This document shows positions 1-10,226 of a stretch of 64,000 nt of DNA, piece by piece. A program made the translations under genes and the position numbers. Under the pieces are notes generated by a model. The model had not been told where the DNA came from. It searched no databases and saw only the letters and a program-made list of their open reading frames with translations. How positions within the stretch are numbered: position 1 is the stretch's first letter; the number at the start of each line of letters is the position of its first letter. The stretch is from Erwinia sp. JUb26 (GTDB lineage: Bacteria; Pseudomonadota; Gammaproteobacteria; Enterobacterales; Enterobacteriaceae): NCBI RefSeq assembly GCF_003751505.1, contig NZ_RJVB01000009.1, forward strand, positions 1 to 64,000, in the 5' to 3' direction.

Positions 1-74
1 GTGGGTGATGACGGGCTCGAACCGCCGACCCCCTCCGTGTAAAGGAGATGCTCTACCAACTGAGCTAATCACCC
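1..74 (-). tRNA. tRNA-Val (anticodon TAC), 3' end cut by window
   Basis: The reverse strand folds as a tRNA starting GGGTGATTAGCTCAG at 74, with anticodon TAC in the anticodon loop and T-arm GGTTCGAGCC. The window edge removes the last two bases of the encoded CCA. It is the third tRNA of a minus-strand Lys-Lys-Val cluster downstream of cpoB, matching the E. coli lysT/valT locus. Confidence 0.95.
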
Positions 75-145
75 ATATCAGAACTGCTTTACTTCACTTG
101 CTCACGATTTACATCACTCATCATGTTAAGTATTACTCTAAGTGA

Positions 146-221
146 TGGTGGGTCGTGCAGGATTCGAACCTGCGACCAATTGATTAAAAGTCAACTGCTC
201 TACCAACTGAGCTAACGACCC
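146..221 (-). tRNA. tRNA-Lys (anticodon TTT), downstream copy
   Basis: A 76-nt minus-strand tRNA with acceptor GGGTCGT pairing with ACGACCC, anticodon TTT, and CCA encoded at 148-146. I see no difference from the copy at 380-455. It lies between the pseudo-tRNA spacer and tRNA-Val. Confidence 0.97.
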
Positions 222-251
222 TACGCTCGGTAAATCTTTAATGCTTTGAAG

Positions 252-346
252 TGGTGGGTCGTGCAGGATGACTTCGCCCTTCGGGCCGTCGCTAATCGCA
301 ACGTTGTCTCGCTTTCGCTCGACTCGAACCTTTACGGTTCTCATCC
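252..346 (-). repeat. structured pseudo-tRNA-Lys spacer element
   Basis: The 18 bases at 252-269 equal the 3' end of tRNA-Lys, including CCA. The homology is then broken by 54 bases (270-323), resumes for seven T-loop bases (324-330), and stops. Read on the minus strand, 341-346 (GGATGA) can pair with 266-271 (TCATCC). This encloses four adjoining hairpins: 340-326 (GAACC/GGTTC), 323-306 (GAAA tetraloop), 303-287 (6 bp) and 286-276 (GCCC/GGGC). It would be transcribed with the flanking tRNAs and removed on processing. The 5' half of a tRNA is missing, so it cannot be a working tRNA. Function is unknown; it recalls repeats carrying tRNA 3' ends in other enterobacterial tRNA operons. Confidence 0.75.
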
Positions 347-379
347 TTCACGATTTACACCGTGCATCACATTAAGTGA

Positions 380-455
380 TGGTGGGTCGTGCAGGATTCG
401 AACCTGCGACCAATTGATTAAAAGTCAACTGCTCTACCAACTGAGCTAACGACCC
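380..455 (-). tRNA. tRNA-Lys (anticodon TTT), promoter-proximal copy
   Basis: A 76-nt minus-strand tRNA with 5' G at 455 and CCA at 382-380, anticodon TTT. It is the first gene of the Lys-Lys-Val transcript. Confidence 0.97.
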
Positions 456-505
456 ACTTTTGTGCTGCTGGACGCTGTTAACATATCCCCCGGCAACGGC
501 GGCAT

Positions 506-533
506 ATATTACTGATTTGAATTTCCAGCGCAA
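506..533 (-). promoter_or_regulatory. probable sigma-70 promoter of the tRNA cluster
   Basis: On the minus strand, TTGCGC (533-528) and TAATAT (511-506) are separated by 16 bases. A GC-rich discriminator follows, as expected for a stable-RNA promoter under stringent control. It sits about 50 bases upstream of the first tRNA-Lys. Motif reading only. Confidence 0.5.
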
Positions 534-577
534 CCACTATTTCAACACATTACGTTCAACTGCTTAGCTTTCACGCG

Positions 578-607
578 TTAAGACCAGAATTCAGGCGTAT
601 TCTGGTC
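578..607 (-). terminator. stem-loop after cpoB
   Basis: A perfect 9-bp inverted repeat (582-590 with 599-607, loop of 8) lies just downstream of the cpoB stop. Only a short, broken U tract follows on the minus strand, so it may act as an mRNA 3'-end stabiliser rather than a strong intrinsic terminator. Confidence 0.5.
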
Positions 608-619
608 AAATCGTGCCTT

Positions 620-1429
620 TTACAGCGCTGCGGAACGCTTTTGCGCCTGCTTTGCTGCTTCGCTATTTGGATAAAGTTTTATGACCTGCTGGTAAACGGC
701 CTTGGCTTTAGCCTTGTCGCCCTTCTCCTGCATGATCACCCCAACCTTAAACAGCGCATCGGCGCTTTTTGGCGATTTAGGGTAACTTTTGACGACGGTA
801 GCGAAATAGTAAGCCGCATCGTCTTTTTTGCCTTTGTTGTAGTTCAACTGCCCAAGCCAGTAGTTGGCATTAGGCTGATAGGTTGAATCCGGGTACTTTT
901 TTACAAAGGCCTGAAACGCCGCGATAGCCTGATCGTACTGTTTCTTTTCCAGTACCAGCGCAACCGCCGCGTTGTAGTCGGTATTCGCATCACCGCTCTG
1001 CGTCGGCGCAGCAGTTGGTGCCGCCGCCGTCGCATCGCCTGCCGCACTGCCGGATGCAGCCGCCGCACCGGCTGCTGCATCTCCCGCACCGCTGGCCTGC
1101 GCACCGGCATTCCCGCCGCCGCTGCTCAGACTGTCGATCTGCTGAAGGATACCTTTCTGCCGCTCAACAACCTGGTTCAGCTGATAGCTGTTTTCCTGGA
1201 TCTGACCGCGCAGAGAATCAATATCATTTTGCGTATCGGAAAGCTGCTGCTGAAGCTGCTGGAGGAGTTGTGCCTGAGCATTAGAAATACGCTCAAGGGT
1301 AGTGACGCGGTCTTCGACCGAGCCTGAGCCAACGCTACTGATTGTTGCCTGGGCATTAGCGGCCCAGGGGGCCGCTATGCCAATCAGTAACGACAGACTC
1401 AATAGTTGAGTTCTGAAGCTACTAATCAT
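620..1429 (-). CDS. cpoB: CpoB (YbgF), periplasmic Tol-Pal/PBP1B coordinator
   Basis: The 269-aa periplasmic protein is known to link Tol-Pal outer-membrane constriction with septal peptidoglycan synthesis by PBP1B-LpoB. It has a signal peptide (about 1-26, ending AANA), a trimeric coiled coil rich in Gln and Leu (about 38-100), an Ala/Gly-rich linker (about 105-150), and a C-terminal TPR region with repeats such as YPDSTYQPNANYWLGQ. It is the last gene of the tol-pal operon, 9 bases after the pal stop. Length is close to E. coli CpoB (263 aa). Identification is firm. Confidence 0.96.
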   Translation of the reverse strand: MISSFRTQLLSLSLLIGIAAPWAANAQATISSVGSGSVEDRVTTLERISNAQAQLLQQLQQQLSDTQNDIDSLRGQIQENSYQLNQVVERQKGILQQIDSLSSGGGNAGAQASGAGDAAAGAAAASGSAAGDATAAAPTAAPTQSGDANTDYNAAVALVLEKKQYDQAIAAFQAFVKKYPDSTYQPNANYWLGQLNYNKGKKDDAAYYFATVVKSYPKSPKSADALFKVGVIMQEKGDKAKAKAVYQQVIKLYPNSEAAKQAQKRSAAL

Positions 1430-1438
1430 GTGAGTCTC

Positions 1439-1954
1439 TTAGTAAACCAGTACGGCACGACGGTTTTTAGCATAGGCTGCTTCGTCGTGGCCCAGTACAG
1501 CTGGCTTCTCTTTACCGTAAGAAACGATAGAGATCTGGTCAGCAGAAACGCCTTTACCCTGCAGGTACATCTTAACTGCGTTAGCACGACGCTCGCCCAG
1601 TGCGATGTTGTACTCAGGAGTACCGCGCTCATCCGCGTGGCCTTCTACAGTCACTTTGTAAGACGGGTTGCTACGCAGGAAGTTAGCGTGCGCATCCAGC
1701 ATCTGAGCGAATTCAGACTGGATGTCATATTTGTCCAGACCGAAGTAAACGATGTTGTTCTGCTGCAGCTGCTGCATCTGCAGACGCGCCTGCTCGTCAG
1801 AAGACATGTTGCCGCCGTTGTTGTAGCCGCTGTTAGAACCGTCCTGACCTGCGTTGGTCTGGTCGTTGTTGTTGTTCTTGTGAGAGCTACAAGCCGCTAC
1901 CGCGATTACTGGCAGTGCCAGCATTAAGCCTTTCAGCACTTTGTTCAGTTGCAT
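1439..1954 (-). CDS. pal: Pal, peptidoglycan-associated lipoprotein
   Basis: This outer-membrane lipoprotein binds peptidoglycan and TolB and keeps the envelope tethered during division. The 171-aa protein has a lipoprotein signal ending VAAC (Cys about 22), an Asn/Gly-rich linker (about 25-50), and an OmpA-like domain with the peptidoglycan-binding signature [12 protein letters not shown] around 105-116. It lies 42 bases downstream of tolB. Confidence 0.98.
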   Translation of the reverse strand: MQLNKVLKGLMLALPVIAVAACSSHKNNNNDQTNAGQDGSNSGYNNGGNMSSDEQARLQMQQLQQNNIVYFGLDKYDIQSEFAQMLDAHANFLRSNPSYKVTVEGHADERGTPEYNIALGERRANAVKMYLQGKGVSADQISIVSYGKEKPAVLGHDEAAYAKNRRAVLVY

Positions 1955-1996
1955 TTTTGATTCCTAATTATTGTTTGTCATACATATTTATATGCA

Positions 1997-3289
1997 TTAC
2001 AGATACGGCGACCAGGCAGGAAACTTGACCTGTCCATCAGTTGCCGGAAGACGCGCTTTGAAACGCCCATCCGTCGAAACCAACTGCAATACGGAACCCA
2101 TACCCTGAGTTGAGCTGTAGATTACCATTGTGCCGTTAGGTGCGAGACTTGGCGTCTCATCCAGGAACGTGTCCGTTAATTGTTGAACGGCTCCCGTTAC
2201 CAGATCTTGTCGGGCGACGTGTTGAGCGCCGCCGTTGGTGCTGATCATCACCATTGATTTGCCGTCAGCGCTGACGTCCGCATCCTGGTTCTGTGAACCT
2301 TCCCAGGTGATACGCTGCGGAGTACCGCCGCTTGCGCTGACTTTATAAATTTGTGGGCGTCCGGCCTGGTCAGAAGTATAGGCAATGCTCTGACTGTCCG
2401 GGAACCAGGTCGGTTCGGTGCTGTTATAGCGGCCGTCGGTTACCTGACGGATCTGGCCGGAACCAATATCCATGACGTACAGGTTCAGGCTGCCGGTTTT
2501 AGACAGGGCGAAGGCCAGCTTGCTGCCGTCCGGTGAGAATGCCGGTGCGCCGTTGTGACGTGGGAACGATGCAACCTGACGGATAGCGCCGTTAGCCAGC
2601 GTCTGGATAACCAGCGCTGATTTGCCGCTCTCAAAGGTCACATAGGCCACTTTGCTGCCGTCCGGAGACCAGGCCGGCGACATCAGCGGCTGCGGTGAAC
2701 GGTGCACAACGAACTGGTTGTAGCCGTCGTAGTCGGAAACGCGCAGCTCATACGGGAACTGGCCGCCGTTGGTGGTCACGACGTAGGCGATACGGGTACG
2801 GAACGCACCTTTAATACCGGTCAGCTTCTCAAAGCTTTCATCGCTGGCGGTATGCGCAGCGTAGCGCAACCACTGTTTGGTGACTTTAAACTGGTTTTGC
2901 GCCAGCACTGCACCCGGGTTGCCAGACGTATCGACCAACTGGTAGGACACCAGATAGCTGCCGTCGGCGCCAGGCTGTACCTGACCCACCACTACAGCAT
3001 CAATACCCAGCGCGGTCCATGCAGCAGGCTGCACTTCAGCGACAGAGGTTGGCTGCTGCGGCAGGCGAGCGCGATCGATTGGATTAAATTTCCCGCTGTT
3101 GCGCAGGTCGGCAGCAACGATGCCACCAATATCTTCCGGGGCAGCGCCAGGGCCATCCCACTTAAACGGTACCACGCCAATAGGACGCGCGGAATTCACA
3201 CCCTGAGTAATTTCAATGCGTACTTCTGCATGCGCCACGGCGACAAACAGCAGTAAAAAACTCAGCGCTACACGAAATGCCTGCTTCAT
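1997..3289 (-). CDS. tolB: TolB, periplasmic Tol-Pal component
   Basis: TolB shuttles between Pal, Lpp and TolA in the periplasm. The 430-aa protein has a 21-residue signal peptide (cleavage after VAHA), an N-terminal alpha/beta domain (to about 165), and a six-bladed beta-propeller with repeated SPDG motifs (for example [14 protein letters not shown] and [13 protein letters not shown]). The start ATG and length match E. coli TolB. The 110-base gap from tolA may hold a second promoter, as known in E. coli. Confidence 0.98.
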   Translation of the reverse strand: MKQAFRVALSFLLLFVAVAHAEVRIEITQGVNSARPIGVVPFKWDGPGAAPEDIGGIVAADLRNSGKFNPIDRARLPQQPTSVAEVQPAAWTALGIDAVVVGQVQPGADGSYLVSYQLVDTSGNPGAVLAQNQFKVTKQWLRYAAHTASDESFEKLTGIKGAFRTRIAYVVTTNGGQFPYELRVSDYDGYNQFVVHRSPQPLMSPAWSPDGSKVAYVTFESGKSALVIQTLANGAIRQVASFPRHNGAPAFSPDGSKLAFALSKTGSLNLYVMDIGSGQIRQVTDGRYNSTEPTWFPDSQSIAYTSDQAGRPQIYKVSASGGTPQRITWEGSQNQDADVSADGKSMVMISTNGGAQHVARQDLVTGAVQQLTDTFLDETPSLAPNGTMVIYSSTQGMGSVLQLVSTDGRFKARLPATDGQVKFPAWSPYL

Positions 3290-3399
3290 TATTTCTCCCT
3301 TATCCGGGCATAGCGCCCACGATAAATTAGCCTTGTATCAACAAACCTAAGAGTACGGCATGCTTAACATAGTTCAACATGCCGCTGGTTACCGCATTC

Positions 3400-4737
3400 T
3401 TACGGTTTAAATTCCAGCCTAGCTTCTTTTACCGCCTGCCACACTTCCGCGCTCGGTGGTTTCGGAATTCGTGCGGACTTAGCCGCCGTTACCGCGGCCT
3501 GACACAGCGCCGAATCGCCACCTGCCGGCGTGGCATCAAAAAGTGTTCCATCTGAAGCAAGTTTAATCCGCACATCACATTTTTTACCGGCAAAGGTGTC
3601 CGCATCATAAAACTTGCTCTGAATCGCCGCTTTGACCTGGCCCAGATAGCTGTCTATCGCTGCACCGGAGGCACCCGATTTCTTCTGCGTGCCCTGCCCT
3701 GCTGCACCGCCACCGCCGGCTGCTTTGCCTGATTTCGGCGCATTCTTGCCGGAGGAGAGATCGCCAAGCAGATCGCCTACGTCACCGGCATCTTTCGCCG
3801 CCTCGGCAGCCGCTTTCTTCTTGGCGGCCGCATCCGCTTTGGCTTTTGCTGCTGCGTCGGCTTTCGCTTTCGCGGCGGCATCGGCTTTTTCCTTCGCCTC
3901 AGAGGCGGCTTTCTCTTTGGCTTCCGCTGCGGCTTTCTCTTTCGCATCAGCGGCTGCCTGAGCTTTCGCTTCGGCGGCAGCCTCCGCTTTAGCTTCTGCT
4001 GCCGCCGCTTTGGCATCAGCCGCGGCTTTCGCCTTAGCATCAGCGGTCGCTTTAACTTTAGCCGCTTCGGCCGCGGCCTGTTTAGCCTGTTCTTCCGCTT
4101 TTTTCTTCGCGTCAGCAGCGGCCTTCTTGACCTCTTCTTCCGCTTTTTTCTTCGCATCCGCTGCGGCTTTTGCCTGCGCATCGGCATCGGCTTTAGCCTG
4201 TGCCTGCGCATCAGCCTTGGCTTTCGCCTGGGCATCCGCTTTCGCCTTAGCCTGGGCGTCCGCTTCGGCTTTCGCGTCAGCCTTCGCTTTGGCGGCTGCC
4301 GCCTCGGCCTGTTTCTGTTCCTGCTGAGCCTGTTTGGCCGCGGCTTCCGCCTGTTTCTGCTCGGCGGCCTGTTCCGCTGCCTGCTGCTTAGCGTCTTCCT
4401 GCGCCTGCAGACGCTCTTTTTCCAGCTGCTTCAGGCGCTGCTGTTCAGCGGCCTGCTTCTGCTGTAGCTCTTCCGCCTGCTGTTTTGCCTGCTTCTGACG
4501 CTGCTGCTCGGCGCGCTTGCTGTCGCTCTGCTGATTTTGCTGGCGATTGTACTGTTCAACGACAGCACCAGGATCGACCATCACCGCGTCAATATCGCTA
4601 CCGCCACCGCCGCCGCTGGCGTCGATATTTTCGTCAAACGAGCTCCACACCAGCGCCGCAATCAAAATGATATGCAGCACTACGGAGATGGTTATGGCTC
4701 GTTTTAACTTATCGTCTTGCTCGGTTGCCTTCGACAC
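3400..4737 (-). CDS. tolA: TolA, inner-membrane energy transducer
   Basis: TolA couples the proton motive force sensed by TolQR to Pal and TolB, and serves as a colicin/phage receptor component. The 445-aa protein starts at a GTG, as in E. coli (MSKATEQ). It has one transmembrane helix (about 14-34), a very long Ala/Lys/Glu/Gln-rich helical domain II (about 60-320, repeated AKADAQAKAK-type units), and a globular domain III ending KEARLEFKP. It is slightly longer than E. coli TolA (421 aa); the difference lies in the repetitive helix. The low-complexity DNA makes several antisense frames open by chance. Confidence 0.97.
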   Translation of the reverse strand: MSKATEQDDKLKRAITISVVLHIILIAALVWSSFDENIDASGGGGGSDIDAVMVDPGAVVEQYNRQQNQQSDSKRAEQQRQKQAKQQAEELQQKQAAEQQRLKQLEKERLQAQEDAKQQAAEQAAEQKQAEAAAKQAQQEQKQAEAAAAKAKADAKAEADAQAKAKADAQAKAKADAQAQAKADADAQAKAAADAKKKAEEEVKKAAADAKKKAEEQAKQAAAEAAKVKATADAKAKAAADAKAAAAEAKAEAAAEAKAQAAADAKEKAAAEAKEKAASEAKEKADAAAKAKADAAAKAKADAAAKKKAAAEAAKDAGDVGDLLGDLSSGKNAPKSGKAAGGGGAAGQGTQKKSGASGAAIDSYLGQVKAAIQSKFYDADTFAGKKCDVRIKLASDGTLFDATPAGGDSALCQAAVTAAKSARIPKPPSAEVWQAVKEARLEFKP

Positions 4738-4766
4738 TCTCGGTTCCCAAAAACGGTTCGGATGAA

Positions 4767-5195
4767 TTAAATCGGCTGCGTCATCAGTCCGACAGACTTA
4801 ACGCCTGCCTGATGCAGCAAGTTCAGCGCCTTAATGATCTCGTCATAAGGCACTTCTTTAGCACCGCCAATCAGGAACACGGTTTTCGGGTTCGCCGTAA
4901 TGCGGCTTCGCGCCTCGGCCACCACCTGTTCCGGCGGCAGCTGCTCCATCCGGTCGTGATCGACCACCAGGCTGTACTGTCCGACGCCCGCGACTTCGAC
5001 AATCACCGGAGGATTATCGTCGCTGGAGACTGTTTTTGAATCGGTTGCGTCCGGCAGATCGACTTCCACGCTCTGGGTGATAATCGGCGCCGTTGCCATG
5101 AAAATCAGCAACAGCACCAGCAGCACGTCCAGTAATGGAACGATATTGATTTCGGACTTCAGTTCGCGGCGACCGCGACCACGCTTTCTGGCCAT
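4767..5195 (-). CDS. tolR: TolR, ExbD-family proton channel subunit
   Basis: TolR is part of the TolQ-TolR proton channel in the inner membrane. The 142-aa protein has a basic N-terminus, one transmembrane helix (about 18-38) carrying the essential Asp23 in IVPLLDVLLVL, and a periplasmic domain. It follows tolQ by 12 bases and precedes tolA by 29. Confidence 0.98.
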   Translation of the reverse strand: MARKRGRGRRELKSEINIVPLLDVLLVLLLIFMATAPIITQSVEVDLPDATDSKTVSSDDNPPVIVEVAGVGQYSLVVDHDRMEQLPPEQVVAEARSRITANPKTVFLIGGAKEVPYDEIIKALNLLHQAGVKSVGLMTQPI

Positions 5196-5207
5196 AAAAC
5201 CTCCGAC

Positions 5208-6295
<1,088 letters not shown>

Positions 6296-6339
6296 TCTAC
6301 ATCCCGGTAATGCTAACGTTGGTACAGGAAAACGTTGCT

Positions 6340-6368
6340 ACTATACGCAAGAGATAACGCCTTTGGAA
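6340..6368 (-). promoter_or_regulatory. candidate ybgC-tolQRAB promoter
   Basis: On the minus strand, a TATAGT -10 (6345-6340) lies 17 bases from TTCCAA (6368-6363), about 45 bases upstream of ybgC. The -35 is weak. Motif reading only. Confidence 0.35.
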
Positions 6369-6500
6369 TGGGTTGCCAGAGGGGAACGAAAATAATTATC
6401 AGACGGTAACAACTTCTCTGATTTCAGCACATTTATCAGACAAACCTTGACAGAAATGAAGCTAAAAAAAGATTTCTCAAGGGTCTTTCGCAGAGGATAG

Positions 6501-6522
6501 GGAGCCAGCGATCGCTGACTCC
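6501..6522 (-). terminator. palindrome after the cyd operon
   Basis: A near-perfect 22-base inverted repeat (GGAGCCAGCG paired with CGCTGACTCC, one mismatch) lies 9 bases beyond the ybgE stop. There is no U tract on the minus strand, so intrinsic termination is doubtful. It may mark the mRNA 3' end. Confidence 0.4.
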
Positions 6523-6530
6523 ACGGGAAA

Positions 6531-6824
6531 CTACAAAAAGAAAAAGGCTAACCCGGCCAGCAGGACAATAAATGCAGGAAGCGGTGAGAAGAATCCCTGC
6601 CAGCGGAGGCGACGAGGGCGAAAGCCCACACCATGAATGACACCGCTGCACACGGCCCACATCAGCACCAGTCCCTGCCAGATAGCAAGATGACCACTAC
6701 TGGCAGCAAAGCGTGACGGGTCCCAAAACATACAGCCCGCCAGCAGCAGTGCGGCAACCAGGGACAAGGCCCGCAGCGGGACCTTATCCATCAGCCGATA
6801 AAGTTTAGCGATGCCCTGCCCCAT
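6531..6824 (-). CDS. ybgE: YbgE, cyd operon membrane protein
   Basis: The 97-aa inner-membrane protein has about three hydrophobic segments and the family signature GCMFWDPSRFAA. Length equals E. coli YbgE. Its ATG overlaps the cydX stop by one base (TAATG), showing tight coupling. It is encoded in cytochrome bd operons; its exact role is not settled. Confidence 0.95.
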   Translation of the reverse strand: MGQGIAKLYRLMDKVPLRALSLVAALLLAGCMFWDPSRFAASSGHLAIWQGLVLMWAVCSGVIHGVGFRPRRLRWQGFFSPLPAFIVLLAGLAFFFL

Positions 6825-6931
6825 TAGTGTTTATCTTTCGCTGTTGCTTCCGTCTGTTCCAGCGCCAGCGCGGTGATCACACCGAAGGCACAGGCCAGTA
6901 GCGTGCCAAGTATCCAGGCAAAATACCACAT
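6824..6931 (-). CDS. cydX: CydX, small subunit of cytochrome bd-I
   Basis: A 35-aa single-helix protein beginning MWYFAWILGTLLACAFGV, nearly identical to E. coli CydX (37 aa), with a divergent hydrophilic tail ending AKDKH. It stabilises heme b595/d in the CydAB oxidase. The gene lies 14 bases after cydB and one base overlaps ybgE. Confidence 0.95.
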   Translation of the reverse strand: MWYFAWILGTLLACAFGVITALALEQTEATAKDKH

Positions 6932-6945
6932 CGTGTCGCTCCTTC

Positions 6946-8085
6946 TTAGTAGAGAGAATGGCTGTTACTTTCAATCTGCTCTTTGGTCACGCGACCGAAC
7001 ATTTTGTAGTAACACCAGATTGTGTAACACAGGACGATTGGCACAAAGATAGCGGCCACGACGGTCATCACTCTCAGCGTCAGCAGAGTCGACGTTGCAT
7101 CCCACATGGTCAGGCTGATATTTGGCACGGTCACTGAAGGCATAATGAACGGGAACATCGCCACGCCGGCCGTCAGAATGACACAGGCCATCGTCAGAGA
7201 GGAGAAGACGAATGCCCAGGCACCTTTTTCCAGACGCGAGCACAGAATTGTCAGCAGCGGCAGAACCACGCCCAGGGCAGGAATAACCCACAGGACAGGC
7301 GCACTGCGGAAGTTCGCCATCCAGGCACCGGCTTCATGGCTCACTTCTTTCAATAACGGATTGGAAGGGCCGTTATGATCGAGGACGGAAGTCAGAACGT
7401 AACCGTCAATGCCGTAGACAACCCAGACACCGGCCAGCAGGAAACAAATCATCATTACCAGTGCAGCAATCTGCGCGGTGATTCGTGAACGCAGATGCAG
7501 TTCACCCGTAGTACGCATCTGCAGATAGGTGGCTCCCTGAGCCAGGAACATCGTCAGGCTGATGATGCCTGCCAGCAGACCAAACGGATTCAGCAGCTGG
7601 AAGAAGTTACCGGTGTAGAACAGACGCAGATCGGTATCAATATGGAACGGCACACCCTGCAACAAGTTGCCGAATGCCACACCAATCACCAGCGGTGGTA
7701 CAAAGCTACCGATGAAAATGGCCCAGTCCCACATTCCACGCCAGCGCATGTCTTCAATTTTCGAACGGTAATCAAACCCTACCGGACGGAAGAATAAAGA
7801 CGCCAGCACCAGGATCATCGCCACGTAAAAACCGGAGAACGCCGCAGCATAAACCGTAGGCCAGGCGGCAAACAGCGCACCACCGGCGGTAATCAACCAG
7901 ACCTGATTGCCGTCCCAGTGCGGTGCGATACTGTTGATCATCACGCGGCGCTCGGTATCGGTTTTACCCAGAATACGCGACAGCATGCCCACGCCCATAT
8001 CAAAACCTTCGGTGACGGCAAACCCAATCAGCAGTACGCCAATCAGCACCCACCATATAAAACGCAATATCTCGTAAGAAAACAT
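6946..8085 (-). CDS. cydB: CydB, cytochrome bd-I oxidase subunit II
   Basis: The 379-aa integral membrane subunit pairs with CydA in the high-affinity quinol oxidase used under low oxygen. It has the N-terminus IWWVLIGVLLIGFAVTEGFD, the motif PHWDGNQVWLITAGGALFAAWP, and about eight or nine transmembrane helices. Length equals E. coli CydB. It follows cydA by 15 bases. Confidence 0.98.
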   Translation of the reverse strand: MFSYEILRFIWWVLIGVLLIGFAVTEGFDMGVGMLSRILGKTDTERRVMINSIAPHWDGNQVWLITAGGALFAAWPTVYAAAFSGFYVAMILVLASLFFRPVGFDYRSKIEDMRWRGMWDWAIFIGSFVPPLVIGVAFGNLLQGVPFHIDTDLRLFYTGNFFQLLNPFGLLAGIISLTMFLAQGATYLQMRTTGELHLRSRITAQIAALVMMICFLLAGVWVVYGIDGYVLTSVLDHNGPSNPLLKEVSHEAGAWMANFRSAPVLWVIPALGVVLPLLTILCSRLEKGAWAFVFSSLTMACVILTAGVAMFPFIMPSVTVPNISLTMWDATSTLLTLRVMTVVAAIFVPIVLCYTIWCYYKMFGRVTKEQIESNSHSLY

Positions 8086-8100
8086 GTGAGAACTCCTGTC

Positions 8101-9669
8101 TTAGCGCGCTGGCTGCGATTGAGTACTGGACAGCTCGTAGTGATAGCGTCCGGTTTTCAAGCTACTCGGTCCAAGGCGGGCGAATTTAAACATCAGATAC
8201 ATTTCCGCGACCAGGAACAGGGTGTACAGTCCGCAAATCAGTCCCATTGAGAACAGCAGGTCACCGGCGGTCAGCGAAGAGTTCGCGACGGCCGTTGGCA
8301 GCACTTCACCAATAGCCCACGGTTGACGACCGTATTCGGCAACGAACCAGCCGGATTCGATAGCAATCCACGGCAGAGGAATACCGTACAGCGCACATTT
8401 GAGCAGCGTTTTACAGTTGCCGATGCGGTTGCGAAGTACTGACCAGAATGACAGACCGATAATCAGCAGCATCAACACCCCACAGCCAACCATGATACGG
8501 AAGGAGAAGTAGAGCGGCGCGACGCGTGGAATCGAATCCTGGGTTGCCATCTGAATTTGCGCTTCACTGGCATCAGACACGTTTGCCGTATAGCGTTTCA
8601 GTAACAGCCCGTATCCGAGATCGTTTTTCGCCGCGTTAAAGGCGCTACGCACTGCCGGATCCTGGTTACCGCTGCGCAGTTCCTGCAGCAGCTCATAGGC
8701 TTTCATCCCGTTACGGATACGCACTTCATGCTGGCCCAACAGATCTTTCAGACCGGTAACCTGCTTGTCGACCGAACGCGTGGCGATCAGGCCAAGCGCC
8801 CAGGGGATTTGAATCGAATAGTTATTTTCCTGCGTATCCTGATCGGGGATCCCAAACAGGGTAAACGCCGCAGGCGCGGGCTGGGTTTCCCACTCGGCTT
8901 CAATCGCGGCCAGTTTGGTTTTCTGCACGTCACCCATTTCATAACCGGATTCATCACCCAGGACGATCACCGACAGGATGGCGGCCATGCCGAAGCTGGC
9001 GGCGATTGCGAATGAGCGTTTAGCAAACGCCAAATCACGGCCACGAAGCAGGTAATAAGAACTCACGCCGAGGATAAACATCGCACCACAGGTGTAGCCC
9101 GCTGCGACGGTATGAACGAATTTAACCTGCGCAACCGGGTTAAGCACCAGCTCAGAGAAGCTGACCATTTCCATACGCATGGTTTCAAAGTTAAATTCTG
9201 AGGCAATCGGGTTCTGCATCCAGCCGTTTGCCACCAGGATCCACAGCGCAGAAAGGTTAGATCCCAGCGCAACCAGCCAGGTCACCGCCATGTGCTGCAC
9301 TTTACCCAGGCGATCCCAACCGAAGAAGAACAGGCCGACAAAGGTTGATTCCAGGAAGAACGCCATCAGGGCTTCGATCGCCAGTGGCGCACCGAAGATA
9401 TCGCCTACGTAGTGAGAGTAATAGGACCAGTTGGTACCGAACTGGAACTCCATGGTGAGTCCTGTTGCGACGCCAAGGGCAAAGTTAATCCCAAACAACT
9501 TGCCCCAGAACTTGGTCATATCCTTATAGATTTGTTTACCTGAAAGCACATAAACCGTTTCCATTATTGCCAGCAGAAACGCCATACCTAGCGTTAATGG
9601 TACAAACAGGAAGTGATACATGGCAGTCAAGGCAAACTGTAACCGCGACAGTTCGACAATATCCAACAT
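8101..9669 (-). CDS. cydA: CydA, cytochrome bd-I oxidase subunit I
   Basis: CydA carries the three hemes and the quinol site of cytochrome bd-I. The 522-aa protein keeps heme b595 ligand His19, His186 for b558, Glu99 and Glu107 of the proton path, and the GRQPW motif near the Q loop. The Q loop is the long form typical of enterobacteria. It is the first gene of cydABX-ybgE. Confidence 0.98.
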   Translation of the reverse strand: MLDIVELSRLQFALTAMYHFLFVPLTLGMAFLLAIMETVYVLSGKQIYKDMTKFWGKLFGINFALGVATGLTMEFQFGTNWSYYSHYVGDIFGAPLAIEALMAFFLESTFVGLFFFGWDRLGKVQHMAVTWLVALGSNLSALWILVANGWMQNPIASEFNFETMRMEMVSFSELVLNPVAQVKFVHTVAAGYTCGAMFILGVSSYYLLRGRDLAFAKRSFAIAASFGMAAILSVIVLGDESGYEMGDVQKTKLAAIEAEWETQPAPAAFTLFGIPDQDTQENNYSIQIPWALGLIATRSVDKQVTGLKDLLGQHEVRIRNGMKAYELLQELRSGNQDPAVRSAFNAAKNDLGYGLLLKRYTANVSDASEAQIQMATQDSIPRVAPLYFSFRIMVGCGVLMLLIIGLSFWSVLRNRIGNCKTLLKCALYGIPLPWIAIESGWFVAEYGRQPWAIGEVLPTAVANSSLTAGDLLFSMGLICGLYTLFLVAEMYLMFKFARLGPSSLKTGRYHYELSSTQSQPAR

Positions 9670-10226
9670 TTTGACTCCTTGCTCCGCTAATGGGCCTTGG
9701 CAAAAAATAATTGAGTAAATTACTCAGGTATATTTTTCGGCCCAGAAAAACATAATTATTCCTGGTATTGGTTTTAGACGCATAACAGCACGCCTCCCGC
9801 CAGGGTGATCTAAAGTTAAAAACAGGTTAAAAATTTCGGTAAGACTTGCACCCATTATAATACGCCCCAATAGGCTTATAGTTAAAGGGGTTTCTCATTG
9901 CAATATTGTTTTTTATCACCAGATCAAATTTCAGCTCAAAAGAGGTCGGGACATCCATTTGATATAGCGCAATTTATACCAAAACTGACAAATTCTTCCA
10001 GCTAAATACCTGGTAAATAAGTCGTGTTTTTTTGATCTAAAATAATATTTGATGCAGGGGTTATATGCTAGCAAAGGAAGAATTGTTAACTTTTTGTACC
10101 TTATATTTACGTGGCAGTTAAATATTAAGGTAATAAGAGGTTTGTTTTAAGATATGGCGAGAAATAGTCTATTTAATAATAAATAAGCCATTTTTATTGA
10201 ATGACTTAAAATCTGGCAGAGGATCG
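9670..10226. promoter_or_regulatory. AT-rich cydA upstream region
   Basis: These 557 bases between cydA and the sucD terminator hold no convincing gene. The region is unusually AT-rich, with several GTTAA/TTAAT tracts (for example around 10084-10130) of the kind bound by ArcA, and a TATAAT on both strands near 9855-9862. In E. coli cydA is controlled here by ArcA, FNR and H-NS; I infer the same but no site is clear enough to place. Confidence 0.5.

Noticed and set aside
1-455. Integration site of a mobile element at the tRNA-Lys genes
   Set aside because: A partial tRNA 3' end is present, but there is no integrase or cargo; the 54-base insert is a structured repeat, not an island.
1406-1927. 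173-codon plus-strand frame antisense to pal
   Set aside because: Shadow of the well-supported pal gene; no recognisable domain.
3689-4327. Long antisense open frames through tolA (Ala/Ser/Phe-rich or Arg/Lys/Pro-rich proteins)
   Set aside because: They mirror the Ala/Lys-rich repeat of TolA in other frames; low complexity and no ribosome site.
9912-9928. FNR box upstream of cydA
   Set aside because: Only the ATCAA half matches; the other half does not fit the TTGAT-N4-ATCAA consensus.
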